Assembly (NCBI GenBank): GCA_017301995.1
Contig: JAFLEH010000016.1
Location: 1-64,000 of the forward strand
Length of the DNA: 64,000 bases
Direction: 5' to 3'
DNA from: Verrucomicrobiota bacterium
GTDB lineage: Bacteria > Verrucomicrobiota > Verrucomicrobiia > Verrucomicrobiales > Akkermansiaceae
Within the stretch, counting starts at the first letter, position 1. The number at the start of each line of letters is the position of its first letter. The notes below the pieces were generated by a model, which had not been told where the DNA came from, ran no database searches, and saw only the letters and a list, made by a program, of their open reading frames with translations. A program made the position numbers and the translations under genes. Below, one piece after another: positions 23,775-33,973 of this stretch.

Positions 23775-24821
23775 CACGGCGGGCTGCTGTTGGGAAATGC
23801 AGTGGAGCGTGCCGCCTTCCTCCACGAGGTCGAGGCAGTCGATGCCCGCCACCTCGCGGCCGGGAAACATCTCGCGGATCAGGCCGAGCGCGCGGTCGTC
23901 GTTGCGGGATTGGCGGAAGGTGGGGACCAGCACGCCGCCGTTGACGATGAGGAAATTGACGTAGGACGCCGGGAGCACGGGCAGCCGCCAGCCGGGCACC
24001 TCGCACGCGGCGGGCAGCGGGATTTCCACCACCTCGAACGGTCGGCCGCCGGGGCCATGGAAGTTCTTCAACGTCGCCAGGTTTTCCGCCAGCACCGCGT
24101 GGTTAGACGATCCGCGGTCGCGGTCCACGCAGGCGAGAACCGTCCGCTCGTCCGTGAAACGGGCCAAGTCGTCGATGTGGCCGTCGGTGTCGTCGCCTTC
24201 GATCCCCTGCCGCAGCCAGAGGATCTCGCGGACGCCGAGGCCGTCGCGGAGTTTTTGTTCGATCGCGGTGCGGTCCAGGCTGGGGTTGCGGTTGGGGTTA
24301 AGCAGCACCGCCTCGGTGGTCAGAAGATGTCCCGCGCCATTCACCTCGATCGCGCCGCCTTCGAGAATCATGCCGCCGTCGAAGCGCGGCAGCCCCAGCG
24401 CGGCGGCGGTGCGGGCTGGGATTGTGTTGTCGAGGTCCCACGGCGGGAATTTGCCGCCCCAGGCGTTGAACTCCCAATCGGTGACCGCGAGGGATCCGTC
24501 CGCCGCGTTTCTGACGAAGATCGGCCCGTGGTCGCGGCACCACACGTCGTTGTGCGGGTGGTCGAACAGCTCGACGCGTTCCGGGACCGCGCGGGCGCGG
24601 TTGCAGGCCTCCGCGATGCGCCGGTGGTCGGCGGCAGGGGCGTTGATCCGCACCGTTTCGAAGCGGGTGATGGCGGCGGCGATTTCGGCGAATTTTCCCC
24701 ACATCAGTTCCTGTTTGGCTCCGCCCCAGTGGCGGGGGTCGGCGACGGGCCAGGACAGCCAGACCGCTTCCTGCGGCGACCATTCGGCGGGCATGGAGTA
24801 TCCGGGCGGGACGGGCGTCAT
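23766..24821 (-). CDS. Agmatine deiminase family protein
   Basis: A 351-residue guanidino-group-modifying enzyme (PAD_porph/AguA family), converting agmatine to N-carbamoylputrescine and ammonia in polyamine metabolism. The fold is clear: MPAEWSPQEAVWLSWP, HNDVWCRDHGPIFV (catalytic Asp/His), WGGKFPPWDLDNTIP, LEGGAIEVNG, GDDTDGHIDDLARF and the nucleophile Cys in GTLHCISQQQP at the C-terminus. ATG 24821 (MTPVPPGYSMPAEW) is used. It lies 16 bp downstream of the Nif3-like gene on the same strand. No carbamoylputrescine amidase is adjacent. Confidence 0.92.
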   Translation of the reverse strand: MTPVPPGYSMPAEWSPQEAVWLSWPVADPRHWGGAKQELMWGKFAEIAAAITRFETVRINAPAADHRRIAEACNRARAVPERVELFDHPHNDVWCRDHGPIFVRNAADGSLAVTDWEFNAWGGKFPPWDLDNTIPARTAAALGLPRFDGGMILEGGAIEVNGAGHLLTTEAVLLNPNRNPSLDRTAIEQKLRDGLGVREILWLRQGIEGDDTDGHIDDLARFTDERTVLACVDRDRGSSNHAVLAENLATLKNFHGPGGRPFEVVEIPLPAACEVPGWRLPVLPASYVNFLIVNGGVLVPTFRQSRNDDRALGLIREMFPGREVAGIDCLDLVEEGGTLHCISQQQPAVLL

Positions 24822-24837
24822 GGCGGAGGGTGTGAAG

Positions 24838-25593
24838 TTAGAGTCCTGTGGGACGGTCGATGAAATCCCACGGCAGGCCAAAGCGGCGGGCCAGTTCCGC
24901 GCCGAGGGCTTTCACGCCGAAGGTTTCGGTGGCGTAGTGGCCGGCCAGCATCACGTTGAGGCCAAGTTCTTCGGCGAGGGGAAAGCTCCAGTGCGGGCCT
25001 TCTCCGGAAATGAACGCGTCCACGCCGGCGGCGGCCGCGGCGGCCACCTCGGTGCCGGCTCCCCCAGTGACCAAGCCCACCGTGCGGATGGTTTCCGGTC
25101 CGCCGGAGCACATCAGGACCGGCCCGCCGACCGCGGCGGAAAGCCGCTCGCGAAGTTCGTCTCGGGTGCCGTGCCAGGTTCCCCGCAAACCCATGGCGGA
25201 CCCTTTCCAATCGAGAAACGGCCCGGTTTCCATCACGCCGAGCGCCCTCGCCAGGCAGATGTTGTTTCCCCATTCCGGATGGACGTCCAGCGGGAGGTGG
25301 GCCGAGTAAATCGCCAGCCCGGCGTCCATCGCGGTTTTGAGTTTCCGGTAAAACGCCCCACGCACCGGCTGCGCGCCCTGCCAGAACATCCCGTGGTGGA
25401 CCAACAAAAGCCCCGGTCCGCCGGCCGCCGCCGCTTCCACCACCGCGAGCGAGGCGTCCACCGCCGTCACGATCCGTCCCACCGCGCCGCCATTCGCCAA
25501 TTGCAGGCCGTTGACCGCGCCCGGATAGTCCGGAATCGCGGCCAGGTTCAGTTCGCGGTCCATGAAGGCGACCAATTCGTCGAGCGTTGCCAT
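24838..25593 (-). CDS. Nif3-like dinuclear metal center protein
   Basis: A 251-residue YbgI/NIF3-family protein, which in known members forms a hexameric toroid binding two metal ions per subunit; the physiological reaction is not settled. Metal-site motifs are present: LLVHHGMFWQGAQPV, YSAHLPLDVHPEWGNN, FISGEGPHWSF and MLAGHYATETFGV. The N-terminus NGLQLANGGAVGRIVTAVDAS is typical. Family members of about 250 residues lack the extra PII-like domain of longer forms, as here. First gene of a two-gene transcript with agmatine deiminase. Confidence 0.92.
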   Translation of the reverse strand: MATLDELVAFMDRELNLAAIPDYPGAVNGLQLANGGAVGRIVTAVDASLAVVEAAAAGGPGLLLVHHGMFWQGAQPVRGAFYRKLKTAMDAGLAIYSAHLPLDVHPEWGNNICLARALGVMETGPFLDWKGSAMGLRGTWHGTRDELRERLSAAVGGPVLMCSGGPETIRTVGLVTGGAGTEVAAAAAAGVDAFISGEGPHWSFPLAEELGLNVMLAGHYATETFGVKALGAELARRFGLPWDFIDRPTGL

Positions 25594-25763
25594 GCCGCGA
25601 CGCTACAGGTGCCGCGGGGCGGGGTCAACAGGCAACGGTCCGCGGGCGTGAAGTCAGGGGGGCGGGGAGCGGGAATGTTTGACGATTTTGTCACAAATTA
25701 GGTTGACGTCCCCTCAGTTTTGGATAGCGTGCGCCCCGTCCGCACCCCCGCATTGTATATACC

Positions 25764-28700
25764 ATGAAAAAGAAAACCCTGCTTTCACTCACGTATCTAG
25801 CCTTTGGTGGACTTGCCTACTCGCAGACGGTATACGATTGGAAATCCGATGCGCCGGACGCCAACTGGACGCAGGGCGCGGGAGGAGCCCGTTGGTGGGA
25901 CAACACCAACAGCAGCGATCTCTGGGACATTCCGCCGTCCGGCGGTATCCTGCGCTTCAACAACGACGCGCAGCTCACGATGACCAACAACGCGGGCACC
26001 TACAATGCCTACGGGTTGATCTTCGGGTCCTCCAGCACCAGCGTGCGCACGCTTGGCGGCAACTCGGTTAGGTTTTACGACTACGGCGGCGCCGACGCCT
26101 ACATCCAAAACGAATCGAGCGCGACCCACGTCATCAACCTCAACGTCGAGGGCGACGGCGACGCCGGTGATCCGCTCAACATCAATCTCAACGGGACCGG
26201 AGGACTGACCTTCGGCGGCACCATCAACAACCAGGGAAGCTGGATCAACGTGGGCGGCACCACCGCTTCCGCCGCCACCGTCACCTTCGGCGGGATCGTT
26301 TCCGGCACGGGCGGGCTTTACAAGTCGAACGCCAACACCACCCTGTTGCTGACAGCGGTCAACACCTACAGCGGCGACACCACCATCAACGCCGGCACGG
26401 TGGAGATCGGCGGGGCCGGCCAGCTCAATTCCGGCACCTACGCCGGCTCCATCTCCAACTCCGGCATCCTCAAGTTCAATTCCACCGCCAACCAGACCCT
26501 CTCCGGCACATTCAGCGGGGCCGGTTCGCTCGTCAAAAGCAACACCGGAACGCTGACCCTGAGCACGCAGAAGACCTACACCGGTGGCACCACGGTCAAC
26601 GGAGGAATCCTCGACCTTACAGGCGGCGGCGGCGGCTCCGGCACCATCCGCGGCACGGTGACGGTGAACACGGGGGGCACCCTGCGCCTGAGCACGGGGG
26701 ACGCCACGGGCTACAACACCGGCTCGGACCGCCTGGCCACCATCAACCTGGTCGGCGGCACGTTGAACGTGAACACGGCCTCGAACCAGACGTTAGGGAA
26801 CGCCACCATCAACATGACCGGAGGCGCCATCACCGGCGTGGCCAATTCCAACATCGATTTTTTCCAAGGCAGCTCGGCCCTCAACACGCTGGCCTCGGCC
26901 ACGACCTCGACCATCAGCGGGACGAAAATCCAGATCCGCCAGACCGGCGGGGTGACCTTCACCGTGGCCAGCGGCACGACCGGCAGCGGCATCGACCTCG
27001 ATGTGTCCTCGGTGATTTCGAGCAACTCCGGATTCACCACCGCGCCCTTCATCAAGGCGGGCCTGGGCACGATGCGGCTTTCCTCGGCCAGCACGTTCTC
27101 GGGGCCGACCAACGTGAATGGAGGCAAGCTGATCATTTCGGGAACGCTCCTGAGCACCTCGGCCCTCACGGTGGCCTCGGGTGCGACCCTTGAGTTAGGA
27201 GCGACCAACATCTTCGTCGGCGGGCACGGGGTCGCCATGGGGAACACCCGCACGATCACCGTGAACGGCGGCACCTTGTTGATGAACACGAGCATGGACG
27301 CCCGCTTCGGGAACGTGACCCTCAACAACGGGGCGACCTGGACCTCGAACCGGGCTCTCACCAACTACGATGCCCTGTTGGCCAACACCGACGCCGGCGC
27401 CGCTACGGTGAGCGTCACCGGCACGGGAGCCGCCACCATGAACGGCAGCGGTGGCATCCACCTTCAGGGCGTGCAGAATTTCAACGTTGCGGATGTGACC
27501 AGCAGCAGCGCCACCGACCTGACGGTGAGCATGATCCTGGGAGCGCAGGGATCGATCGGCGGTGCCGCGGGAGGCATCAACAAGACCGGTGCCGGCACGA
27601 TGCTATTGAACAACACGGGCAACGCTTTCACCGGTGACCTGACCGTGGGTGCGGGCACCATCATCACCGGCACGTCCCAGGGTGGCGGTTCCACCGGCTA
27701 CCTGGGCGCGGTTACGGGCGGACGCACGATCACCATCAGCTCAGGTGCGACGCTCGATTTCCGCGCCAACAACCAGTTCGGCGGCGGCGGCAAGACGGCC
27801 GCCACGCTTCCTTCCATTGTCGTCAACGGTGGCACCCTGACCTCGACCCGTTTCAATATCTTGGGCAACGTCACCCTGAACGGCGGCACCCTGACCCAAA
27901 GCGTCACCGACAGCGGCAACTACGAGGGCTACGAGTTCCTCGGTACGGTGACGGTGGGCGGCGGTTCGGCCTCGACGATCAGCTCGGGCAACGGCAAAGC
28001 CAACCACCTTCGCGGCGGATCGACCATCACCTTCAACGTCGCCGACGCGACCGCCAGTTCCGCCTCCGACTTGGTCGTGTCCAACATCCTACGCAACGGA
28101 TCGGGCGATTACACCGGAACGGGAAGCCTGCTGAAGACGGGAACGGGCACCATGCAGATGAACGCCGTCAACACCTACACCGGCACCACCACGGTGAGCC
28201 AAGGCACGCTCGTCCTGGCCGCCGGAGGGGATCTCGGTACCATCGGCAGTAGCGCCATCGTCGTGGAATCGGGGGCCAATCTGGTCCTTTCCACCGGCGA
28301 CGCCACCGGTTACACCTCCGGCGCCGGACTCACCATCCGCGGCACCATGACCAAGGCCACGGGCAACTTCCACGACACCCTGAACCGGGACACGATCCTG
28401 GATGGCGGCACCATCGCGGCCACCGACGGCAACACCACCAGCGGCGGCGCCATCAACCTTTTCGGCAACTCCATCACGACGGTCGCTGGCACCACTTCAA
28501 ACATAAACATCACCGGGTCCACCCTACAGCTTCGAACCGAAGGCAGCACGGCACCGACCTTCAACGTGGTCTCCAATTCCACCCTAAACGTCAACGCCGT
28601 GGTGGACGGTTATCTGGGAACTGAAACCACTCCGCTCAACAAATCCGGCGGTGGCACGATGGTTCTGTCCCAAGTCAACAAGTACGACGGCCCCACCAAC

Positions 28701-29363
28701 ATCAACGGCGGCATCCTCCGGATCAGCGGCAGCGGATCGCTCAACGAAGGAAGCTACGCGGGCGCGATCTCCATCGCCAGCGGCGCGTCCCTCGATTACG
28801 CGTCGTCCGCCGACCAGGTTCTGTCCGGACCGATCAGCGGGGATGGCACGATCACCCGGTCCGGTTCCGGGACTTTGACTCTCACCGGCGCAAGTACCGG
28901 ATACGCGGGTGACCTCGCGGTGACCGCCGGATCGTTGTTCGTAAACGGAGATTTGGGAAGCGCCACTGCGGACGTCACGGTTGGTTCAGGTGTCATGGTG
29001 GGTGGCACCGGATCCATTGGAGGAAACCTGATCCTCGATGGAGCGTCCACCTTGACCATTGTGGACACCAACGACGCGTTGAGCGTGGGCGGCACCATTT
29101 CCTTCTCCTCCACCGGCTTTGGAATCTCCAGCCTTTCGGGAATCGACTGGAACACCATCGATGCGGGTGAATACACACTGCTGGCAGGCACGCTGAACCC
29201 CGCCAATCTCGGGAATTTCGGTATCGGGCAAAAGGTGACTGTTGCACCCGCCAAGGAAGCCTACTTCGAAAACGGCAGCCTGAAGCTCGTGGTGATTCCG
29301 GAAACGTCCACGATTCTGCTGGGCAGCCTGGGCGCGCTCGCGCTGCTGCGCCGCCGCCGCTGA
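25764..29363 (+). CDS. Beta-strand repeat surface protein with PEP-CTERM anchor
   Basis: A 1199-residue secreted protein. MKKKTLLSLTYLAFGGLAYS is a signal peptide. The body consists of passenger-associated beta repeats of the autotransporter type, with phrases such as NTYSGDTTINAGTVEIGG, TYTGGTTVNGGILDLTGG and NTYTGTTTVSQGTLVLAAGG, predicting a long right-handed beta helix. The C-terminus VIPETSTILLGSLGALALLRRRR is a PEP-CTERM-like sorting signal: short motif, hydrophobic helix, arginine cluster. It is therefore probably processed by an exosortase and attached to the surface or matrix rather than exported by a type V barrel, which is absent. TTGACG at 25703 with a weak -10 may be its promoter. 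Confidence 0.88.
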   Translation: MKKKTLLSLTYLAFGGLAYSQTVYDWKSDAPDANWTQGAGGARWWDNTNSSDLWDIPPSGGILRFNNDAQLTMTNNAGTYNAYGLIFGSSSTSVRTLGGNSVRFYDYGGADAYIQNESSATHVINLNVEGDGDAGDPLNINLNGTGGLTFGGTINNQGSWINVGGTTASAATVTFGGIVSGTGGLYKSNANTTLLLTAVNTYSGDTTINAGTVEIGGAGQLNSGTYAGSISNSGILKFNSTANQTLSGTFSGAGSLVKSNTGTLTLSTQKTYTGGTTVNGGILDLTGGGGGSGTIRGTVTVNTGGTLRLSTGDATGYNTGSDRLATINLVGGTLNVNTASNQTLGNATINMTGGAITGVANSNIDFFQGSSALNTLASATTSTISGTKIQIRQTGGVTFTVASGTTGSGIDLDVSSVISSNSGFTTAPFIKAGLGTMRLSSASTFSGPTNVNGGKLIISGTLLSTSALTVASGATLELGATNIFVGGHGVAMGNTRTITVNGGTLLMNTSMDARFGNVTLNNGATWTSNRALTNYDALLANTDAGAATVSVTGTGAATMNGSGGIHLQGVQNFNVADVTSSSATDLTVSMILGAQGSIGGAAGGINKTGAGTMLLNNTGNAFTGDLTVGAGTIITGTSQGGGSTGYLGAVTGGRTITISSGATLDFRANNQFGGGGKTAATLPSIVVNGGTLTSTRFNILGNVTLNGGTLTQSVTDSGNYEGYEFLGTVTVGGGSASTISSGNGKANHLRGGSTITFNVADATASSASDLVVSNILRNGSGDYTGTGSLLKTGTGTMQMNAVNTYTGTTTVSQGTLVLAAGGDLGTIGSSAIVVESGANLVLSTGDATGYTSGAGLTIRGTMTKATGNFHDTLNRDTILDGGTIAATDGNTTSGGAINLFGNSITTVAGTTSNINITGSTLQLRTEGSTAPTFNVVSNSTLNVNAVVDGYLGTETTPLNKSGGGTMVLSQVNKYDGPTNINGGILRISGSGSLNEGSYAGAISIASGASLDYASSADQVLSGPISGDGTITRSGSGTLTLTGASTGYAGDLAVTAGSLFVNGDLGSATADVTVGSGVMVGGTGSIGGNLILDGASTLTIVDTNDALSVGGTISFSSTGFGISSLSGIDWNTIDAGEYTLLAGTLNPANLGNFGIGQKVTVAPAKEAYFENGSLKLVVIPETSTILLGSLGALALLRRRR

Positions 29364-29368
29364 TCCGG

Positions 29369-31840
29369 TTAGGGAATATCCGCGTCACGGGTCTTGCGGC
29401 CATCCCGCAAGGCCCTCTGAAATTGGGAGTCCCGTTGCTCCAACCGGGCCGCGCGCTCCTGGCGCGCCGCATCGGCGGGAGACACACGGAAGTCCAAGGT
29501 GTCTCCGCGCGGAGCGTCCTTCAGGCGTTTGGAACCGGCACGGATGATCGCCAACGCCTCGTCGCGTGCCGCTCCAGGTGCGGTCTTCTCCAACAACGGA
29601 CTCAGGTCGGGGCGATCGAAGCTCACCCACACGCGGTGCTGTTGGAAGTTGGCGGTGCTCTGCAGATCGACGCCGCTCAGTTCCTTCAGCCGCCGGGTTT
29701 CAGGCAACGTCAGCGGACTGCGCCCCCCGACACCGTCCGGTTGCCCGGATTCGTATTTCGGATAGTAGGGGGCGTTGAGATCGATCCAGGTCTCCACCCG
29801 TTCGATTTCCTCCGCGGTTAGAGAAACCTTGTGGTGCGCCGGGCGAAGATAGGCGGGAAGTTTGCTGGCATGGCTGCCCCATGATTTGGCCTCCTGGATC
29901 TCCGCCGGACCCGCACCCACGCAATGGAGATACCCCTTCGACCACAACTCGGTATAGGCCACGTTGAAGACCATCTCGCGATCCCGCGCCAGCAGCAGTT
30001 TCCGCCCGCCGTCCTTGCCGAAATCATGGCATGAAACGCAATGGCGGTCGAACACCGGCTGCACTTCGGATAGAAACGCGAACTCCCGCGGCGGACCGAA
30101 CCAACCTTCCAGCTTGGACGGACCACGCCGCAGCGCCAGAGAATCGCGGAGCGCGGGCGCGCCTGCATCGCGCGACTCATGGCATCCCACGCAGCCCTGC
30201 ATTTCACCGGGCTGGACGATGGTGCCGCTGCGCATCGACTGGACCATTCTTTTGTCAGCATCGAGCGCCTGAAAATACACATATCTGTTTGCGGGGACTT
30301 CGACATAGACCGAACCGTCCGCCTCCACCGGCACGGTGCCGAGTATCCGCTTGTTCTCGAAGCTGTGCCAATTCATCGCCGGCGCATGTTGTCCCTGGCC
30401 GCCCCACGCGGGGCCGGTGAATCCGCGTTTTTCCGGGGATTCGATCACCCGCAGGTACTTGACCCCGCCGGGCTCCACGCCGCGCAAATGGGTGCCAAGC
30501 CCCATGTTCATCACATAGAAACGTCCCGTGGCGCTGCGGAAATCCCGGCGCGTGGGAATCAACGGCGGAACCGCGCGCGGACCGAGAGGCATCGGATCGA
30601 AACAGCCGGGCGACTCGTGGTGGACCACCACCTCGTTGCCGAACCGGTCCAACAGGACGATTCCGGTTTCCTCGCCCTTTCCGGGCATCTGGCGCACCGC
30701 CAGATAATAGGAGGCGGATAGAGGATAGGGGTCCTCGTATTTCACCGGCATGCCGACGGTGGAATCCCATCCGCCCTTGCCGATCAACCCGCGCGCACCG
30801 GACGGCCAGGTCATTTTCACCGCCGCGGGCGAGTCCACGCCGAGGCTGCGGTCGATCAGGGCCAGAGCGCCCCACGGACGGTCGTGGCAGGCCGCGAACA
30901 CCGCCAGACAATCACCGGTTCCGGGCACCGCGCGGGCATCGATCACCCCGCCCGGCGAGGACAGATTGCTGCCCCAGTGGATCGCGTGGTTGGTGCCGTC
31001 CGGATTGACGGTCCATAGCGCCTGGGCGTCGCCGAAATTTCTATCAATATACTCCCACCGATCATAGAGCAGCCGCCCGTCCGGCAAGACGGTCGCGTGG
31101 CCCTCGTGCAGGGTGCTTTTGCCGATCTGATGGATGTTGGATCCGTCGGCATCCATCCGGAACAGGTTGCCCATGATGTGACGGTTGCACATGCAGTATT
31201 TCGGATCGCGGGTGGAAGTGAAGGCGATCCCTCCATCCGGCAGATAGACCGGGTCGATGTCGTTGGCGTCCCGGCAGGTCGTGAGCTGCCGCAAACCGCT
31301 GCCATCGGTCCGGATTTCGAAAATGTGTGCCGATTCGGCGCGTCCCTTGCGCCATGCGAAGACGACGCGCGCGCCGTCATAGGACACTTCCGGATCGCGG
31401 ATCATCCCGTCGGGACCAGGGTCTAGCAGGATTCGGGCGCATCCGGATTTCACATCCAGCAGTTTGAGCGGGCCGCCGCTCCGGTAGGAACCCGTATTGA
31501 TCTCGCCAACCTGGAAAAACGTCTCGGTATTGTGATGGTCGCGGGCGAATTGCGGACGGACGACAAACACCAGCGGATGGGCCGTGAGATGAGGGTTGGC
31601 CAGCAACGCCTCCCGCCTGAGTGCGTCGAGCGCCGCAAAATCACCGCGCGGCAGACCGTCCAGACGCGTTGAAAAGCCCGCGCCGCCCGGATACCCGTCG
31701 GCAAACGAGGTGGTTAGGTCGCGGATTGCCGACCGGAGCGCGCCGGTCTGAATGTCCCAATCATCCGCAACCGCGGGGAGCACGAGGGCCCACGCGAGAA
31801 ACCAGCGACAGATTGGCGAATGCCGGGTGACGGTATGCAT
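29369..31840 (-). CDS. HzsA-related diheme c-type cytochrome with TolB-like propeller
   Basis: An 823-residue periplasmic protein related to the middle and C-terminal parts of hydrazine synthase alpha subunit (HzsA-like proteins), common in PVC bacteria that do not make hydrazine. ATG 31840 gives a signal peptide (HSPICRWFLAWALVLPAVAD). Propeller repeats follow (EVSYDGARVVFAWRKG, HIFEIRTDGSGLRQLT, DPVYLPDGGIAFTSTRD, NLFRMDADGSNIHQIG). Hemes bind at CVGCH (about residue 549) and CVSCH (about 599). It may pass electrons from an exported oxidation, but its substrate is unknown. The gene ends 6 bp from the PEP-CTERM gene (convergent) and diverges from GH172. Confidence 0.85.
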   Translation of the reverse strand: MHTVTRHSPICRWFLAWALVLPAVADDWDIQTGALRSAIRDLTTSFADGYPGGAGFSTRLDGLPRGDFAALDALRREALLANPHLTAHPLVFVVRPQFARDHHNTETFFQVGEINTGSYRSGGPLKLLDVKSGCARILLDPGPDGMIRDPEVSYDGARVVFAWRKGRAESAHIFEIRTDGSGLRQLTTCRDANDIDPVYLPDGGIAFTSTRDPKYCMCNRHIMGNLFRMDADGSNIHQIGKSTLHEGHATVLPDGRLLYDRWEYIDRNFGDAQALWTVNPDGTNHAIHWGSNLSSPGGVIDARAVPGTGDCLAVFAACHDRPWGALALIDRSLGVDSPAAVKMTWPSGARGLIGKGGWDSTVGMPVKYEDPYPLSASYYLAVRQMPGKGEETGIVLLDRFGNEVVVHHESPGCFDPMPLGPRAVPPLIPTRRDFRSATGRFYVMNMGLGTHLRGVEPGGVKYLRVIESPEKRGFTGPAWGGQGQHAPAMNWHSFENKRILGTVPVEADGSVYVEVPANRYVYFQALDADKRMVQSMRSGTIVQPGEMQGCVGCHESRDAGAPALRDSLALRRGPSKLEGWFGPPREFAFLSEVQPVFDRHCVSCHDFGKDGGRKLLLARDREMVFNVAYTELWSKGYLHCVGAGPAEIQEAKSWGSHASKLPAYLRPAHHKVSLTAEEIERVETWIDLNAPYYPKYESGQPDGVGGRSPLTLPETRRLKELSGVDLQSTANFQQHRVWVSFDRPDLSPLLEKTAPGAARDEALAIIRAGSKRLKDAPRGDTLDFRVSPADAARQERAARLEQRDSQFQRALRDGRKTRDADIP

Positions 31841-31969
31841 CGGTTCCGGATACGACCGACAAACGCCGGCCCTTCCAATCGAATACGCGGGTTTCATGGT
31901 TTGAAAGATGCAAGGCGTGTCCTCCGTTCGCTTTGGGTTGGGACTTCATCTTCCCCCGACAACCACCTT

Positions 31970-33946
31970 ATGAATCGACTCTCCCCGATCCGCGTTGGGT
32001 CATGGCTTGCCGCCGTGGCTCCGATTTTCGCCTTCCATGCCATCGCCGCATCACCGCCGGTCACCACGGCCTCGTTGCTCGGCGAGATGACAAATCTGGC
32101 CGGAATGGCGGAGTTTCCCGATCCCTCCTACACCTGCAGGCAGTTCTCCTCCTACGACCGCGCCTCGAAATCGCCATCCCAAGACTGGTTCGCCAACGGC
32201 GATTGCGGCCAATACCTTCGGATAGAGGAAAACGCGGGCCGCCACGAGTTCGTGATGATGGACGCCGACGGTCCCGGCGCCGTGGTGCGGATCTGGTCCG
32301 CCAATCCCGCTGGCACCCTGCGGATCTATCTGGATGGCGCCGGAACGCCGGCGCTGGAGGCACCGATGGATAAGCTGTTGGGCGGAACCGTGCCTGGCTA
32401 TCCGAAACCGATCGCCGGCGAATACAGCCGCGGCTGGAATCTTTATTTCCCAATCCCCTACGCCCGCCACTGCAAGATCACCAGCGATCAGGGAAAATTC
32501 TATTATCATGTGAACTATCGGACCTATCCGGAGGGGACAAGCGTCGAGACATTCGATGCGGCCAAAGCCGCCGCGCTGCCGAGGCCGGATCTGACGACAA
32601 CGCCGTCCGGCGGGGAATCGCGCAAGGTAGCCACGACGCTGGTTCCGGGTCAGCCGTTTTCCATGCGGTTCGACGGTGGCATGGCGATCCGCGGCATCAC
32701 GCTCTCTCCGAAGGCGGATGATCTAACCATCGCGCTGCGGGCGGTGCTGCTCAGGATCCGTTTTGACGGAACCGAGACCGTCGTCGCTCCCTTGGGCGAT
32801 TTTTTCGGCAGCGCGCCGGGGATCAATCCGTTTTCCACACTTCCGCTCGCGATGGAAGGCGGCGGACGGATGCGCTGCTCGTGGTTCATGCCGTTCCGGC
32901 GCGAGGCTGAAATCACCCTGCTCAACACCGGGAACAAACCGTTGGAGCTATCGGGCGCGATCGAGACCGCTCCCTATCAATGGACCGCCGCGTCGATGCA
33001 TTTCCACGCCAAGTGGCGGGCCAGTTGGGATGTTCCCACGCGCCCGATGATCGATTGGAACTATCTGACCGCAACCGGCAAGGGCGTGTTCGCCGGCGTC
33101 TCGTTCGCGATCGACAATCCGGTCAAGGAATGGTGGGGCGAGGGCGATGAGAAAATATATGTGGATGGCGAGAAATTCCCGAGCCACTTCGGCACGGGGA
33201 CGGAGGACTACTACGGTTACGCCTGGTGCTGGCCTGGGCTTTTCACCCATCCCTATCATTCGCAATCCCGCTGCGACGGGCCGGGCAACTACGGCCGCAC
33301 CAGCGTCAACCGGTTTCACATCATCGACCGGATCCCGTTCGCGCGCGACTTCCGCTTTGATATGGAACTGTGGCACTGGCACGAGCGGTGCAAGGTGAAC
33401 ATGGCGGTGACCGCCTACTGGTATGCCGCGCCGGGCGCGACCGACGGTTTCAAGGAGCCTTCATCCGGCGACCTAACCGTCCGACCGATGCCCGAGTGGC
33501 AGGTGCCGCGTGTGCCGGGCGCGATCGAGGGCGAAAAACTGCGGATCATCCGAGTGACCGGAACCGCCGATCCCCAGGATTGGGACGGCACCAGCGGCGG
33601 CAGCCAACTCTGGTGGCACGCGGGCATGAAACCCGGTGACACCATCACGCTGGCGCTTCCCGCGCCCAAGGCCGGGAAATTCCGGGTCCGCGCGCGGTTT
33701 CTATCCGCCCCCGACTACGGCATCCACCGTTTTTCGATCAATGGCAAACCCGCCCGCGGGCCGATTGATTTCTATCACGACAAGGTCCGCGTGGGAGATG
33801 AAACCGACCTCGGCGAATTCGATCTGCGGGAAGGAGACAACGAATTTTCCGCGACCATCGAAGGTGCGAATCCCAAGGCGGTAAAGGCATATATGTTGGG
33901 ACTGGATTATCTGAAGCTGGAATCCGAGATCCGAGGTTCAAGGTAG
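31970..33946 (+). CDS. DUF2961 / glycoside hydrolase family 172 protein
   Basis: A 658-residue secreted enzyme. ATG 31970 begins a signal peptide (SWLAAVAPIFAFHAIAAS). The GH172/DUF2961 core is shown by ASYDRASKS-like SSYDRASKSPSQDWFANGD, DADGPGAVVRIWSANPAGTL, SCSWFMPFRREAEI and the hallmark FGTGTEDYYGYAWCWP followed by HPYHSQSRCDGPG. Characterised GH172 enzymes act on fructosides such as difructose anhydride and on arabinofuranose; the substrate here is unknown. A C-terminal beta-sandwich (about 540-650) may bind carbohydrate. Its last codons and stop lie within a dispersed repeat (33924-33973). Confidence 0.87.
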   Translation: MNRLSPIRVGSWLAAVAPIFAFHAIAASPPVTTASLLGEMTNLAGMAEFPDPSYTCRQFSSYDRASKSPSQDWFANGDCGQYLRIEENAGRHEFVMMDADGPGAVVRIWSANPAGTLRIYLDGAGTPALEAPMDKLLGGTVPGYPKPIAGEYSRGWNLYFPIPYARHCKITSDQGKFYYHVNYRTYPEGTSVETFDAAKAAALPRPDLTTTPSGGESRKVATTLVPGQPFSMRFDGGMAIRGITLSPKADDLTIALRAVLLRIRFDGTETVVAPLGDFFGSAPGINPFSTLPLAMEGGGRMRCSWFMPFRREAEITLLNTGNKPLELSGAIETAPYQWTAASMHFHAKWRASWDVPTRPMIDWNYLTATGKGVFAGVSFAIDNPVKEWWGEGDEKIYVDGEKFPSHFGTGTEDYYGYAWCWPGLFTHPYHSQSRCDGPGNYGRTSVNRFHIIDRIPFARDFRFDMELWHWHERCKVNMAVTAYWYAAPGATDGFKEPSSGDLTVRPMPEWQVPRVPGAIEGEKLRIIRVTGTADPQDWDGTSGGSQLWWHAGMKPGDTITLALPAPKAGKFRVRARFLSAPDYGIHRFSINGKPARGPIDFYHDKVRVGDETDLGEFDLREGDNEFSATIEGANPKAVKAYMLGLDYLKLESEIRGSR

Positions 33947-33973
33947 TTTGGACGCTTGGATTACCACTGAATC
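33924..33973 (+). repeat. Dispersed intergenic repeat, copy 1
   Basis: About 50 bp matching 38928-38977 at roughly 40 of 50 positions, with a perfect 16-bp core GTTCAAGGTAGTTTGG. The TAG in the core serves as stop codon of the GH172 gene, so the last residues (EIRGSR) are repeat-encoded. Confidence 0.75.

Noticed and set aside
25703..25730. Strong promoter for the PEP-CTERM gene
   Set aside because: TTGACG is a good -35 but the -10 candidate TAGCGT at 16 bp is weak, so I did not list it as a feature.
26000..29300. Many long minus-strand ORFs inside the PEP-CTERM gene and plus-strand ORFs inside the giant gene
   Set aside because: They are Val/Pro/Ala-rich mirror images of a highly repetitive GC-rich beta-repeat frame and show no motifs.
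29369..31840. True hydrazine synthase subunit
   Set aside because: No other hydrazine synthase or anammox gene is present; HzsA-like proteins with TolB propellers are widespread in Verrucomicrobiota.
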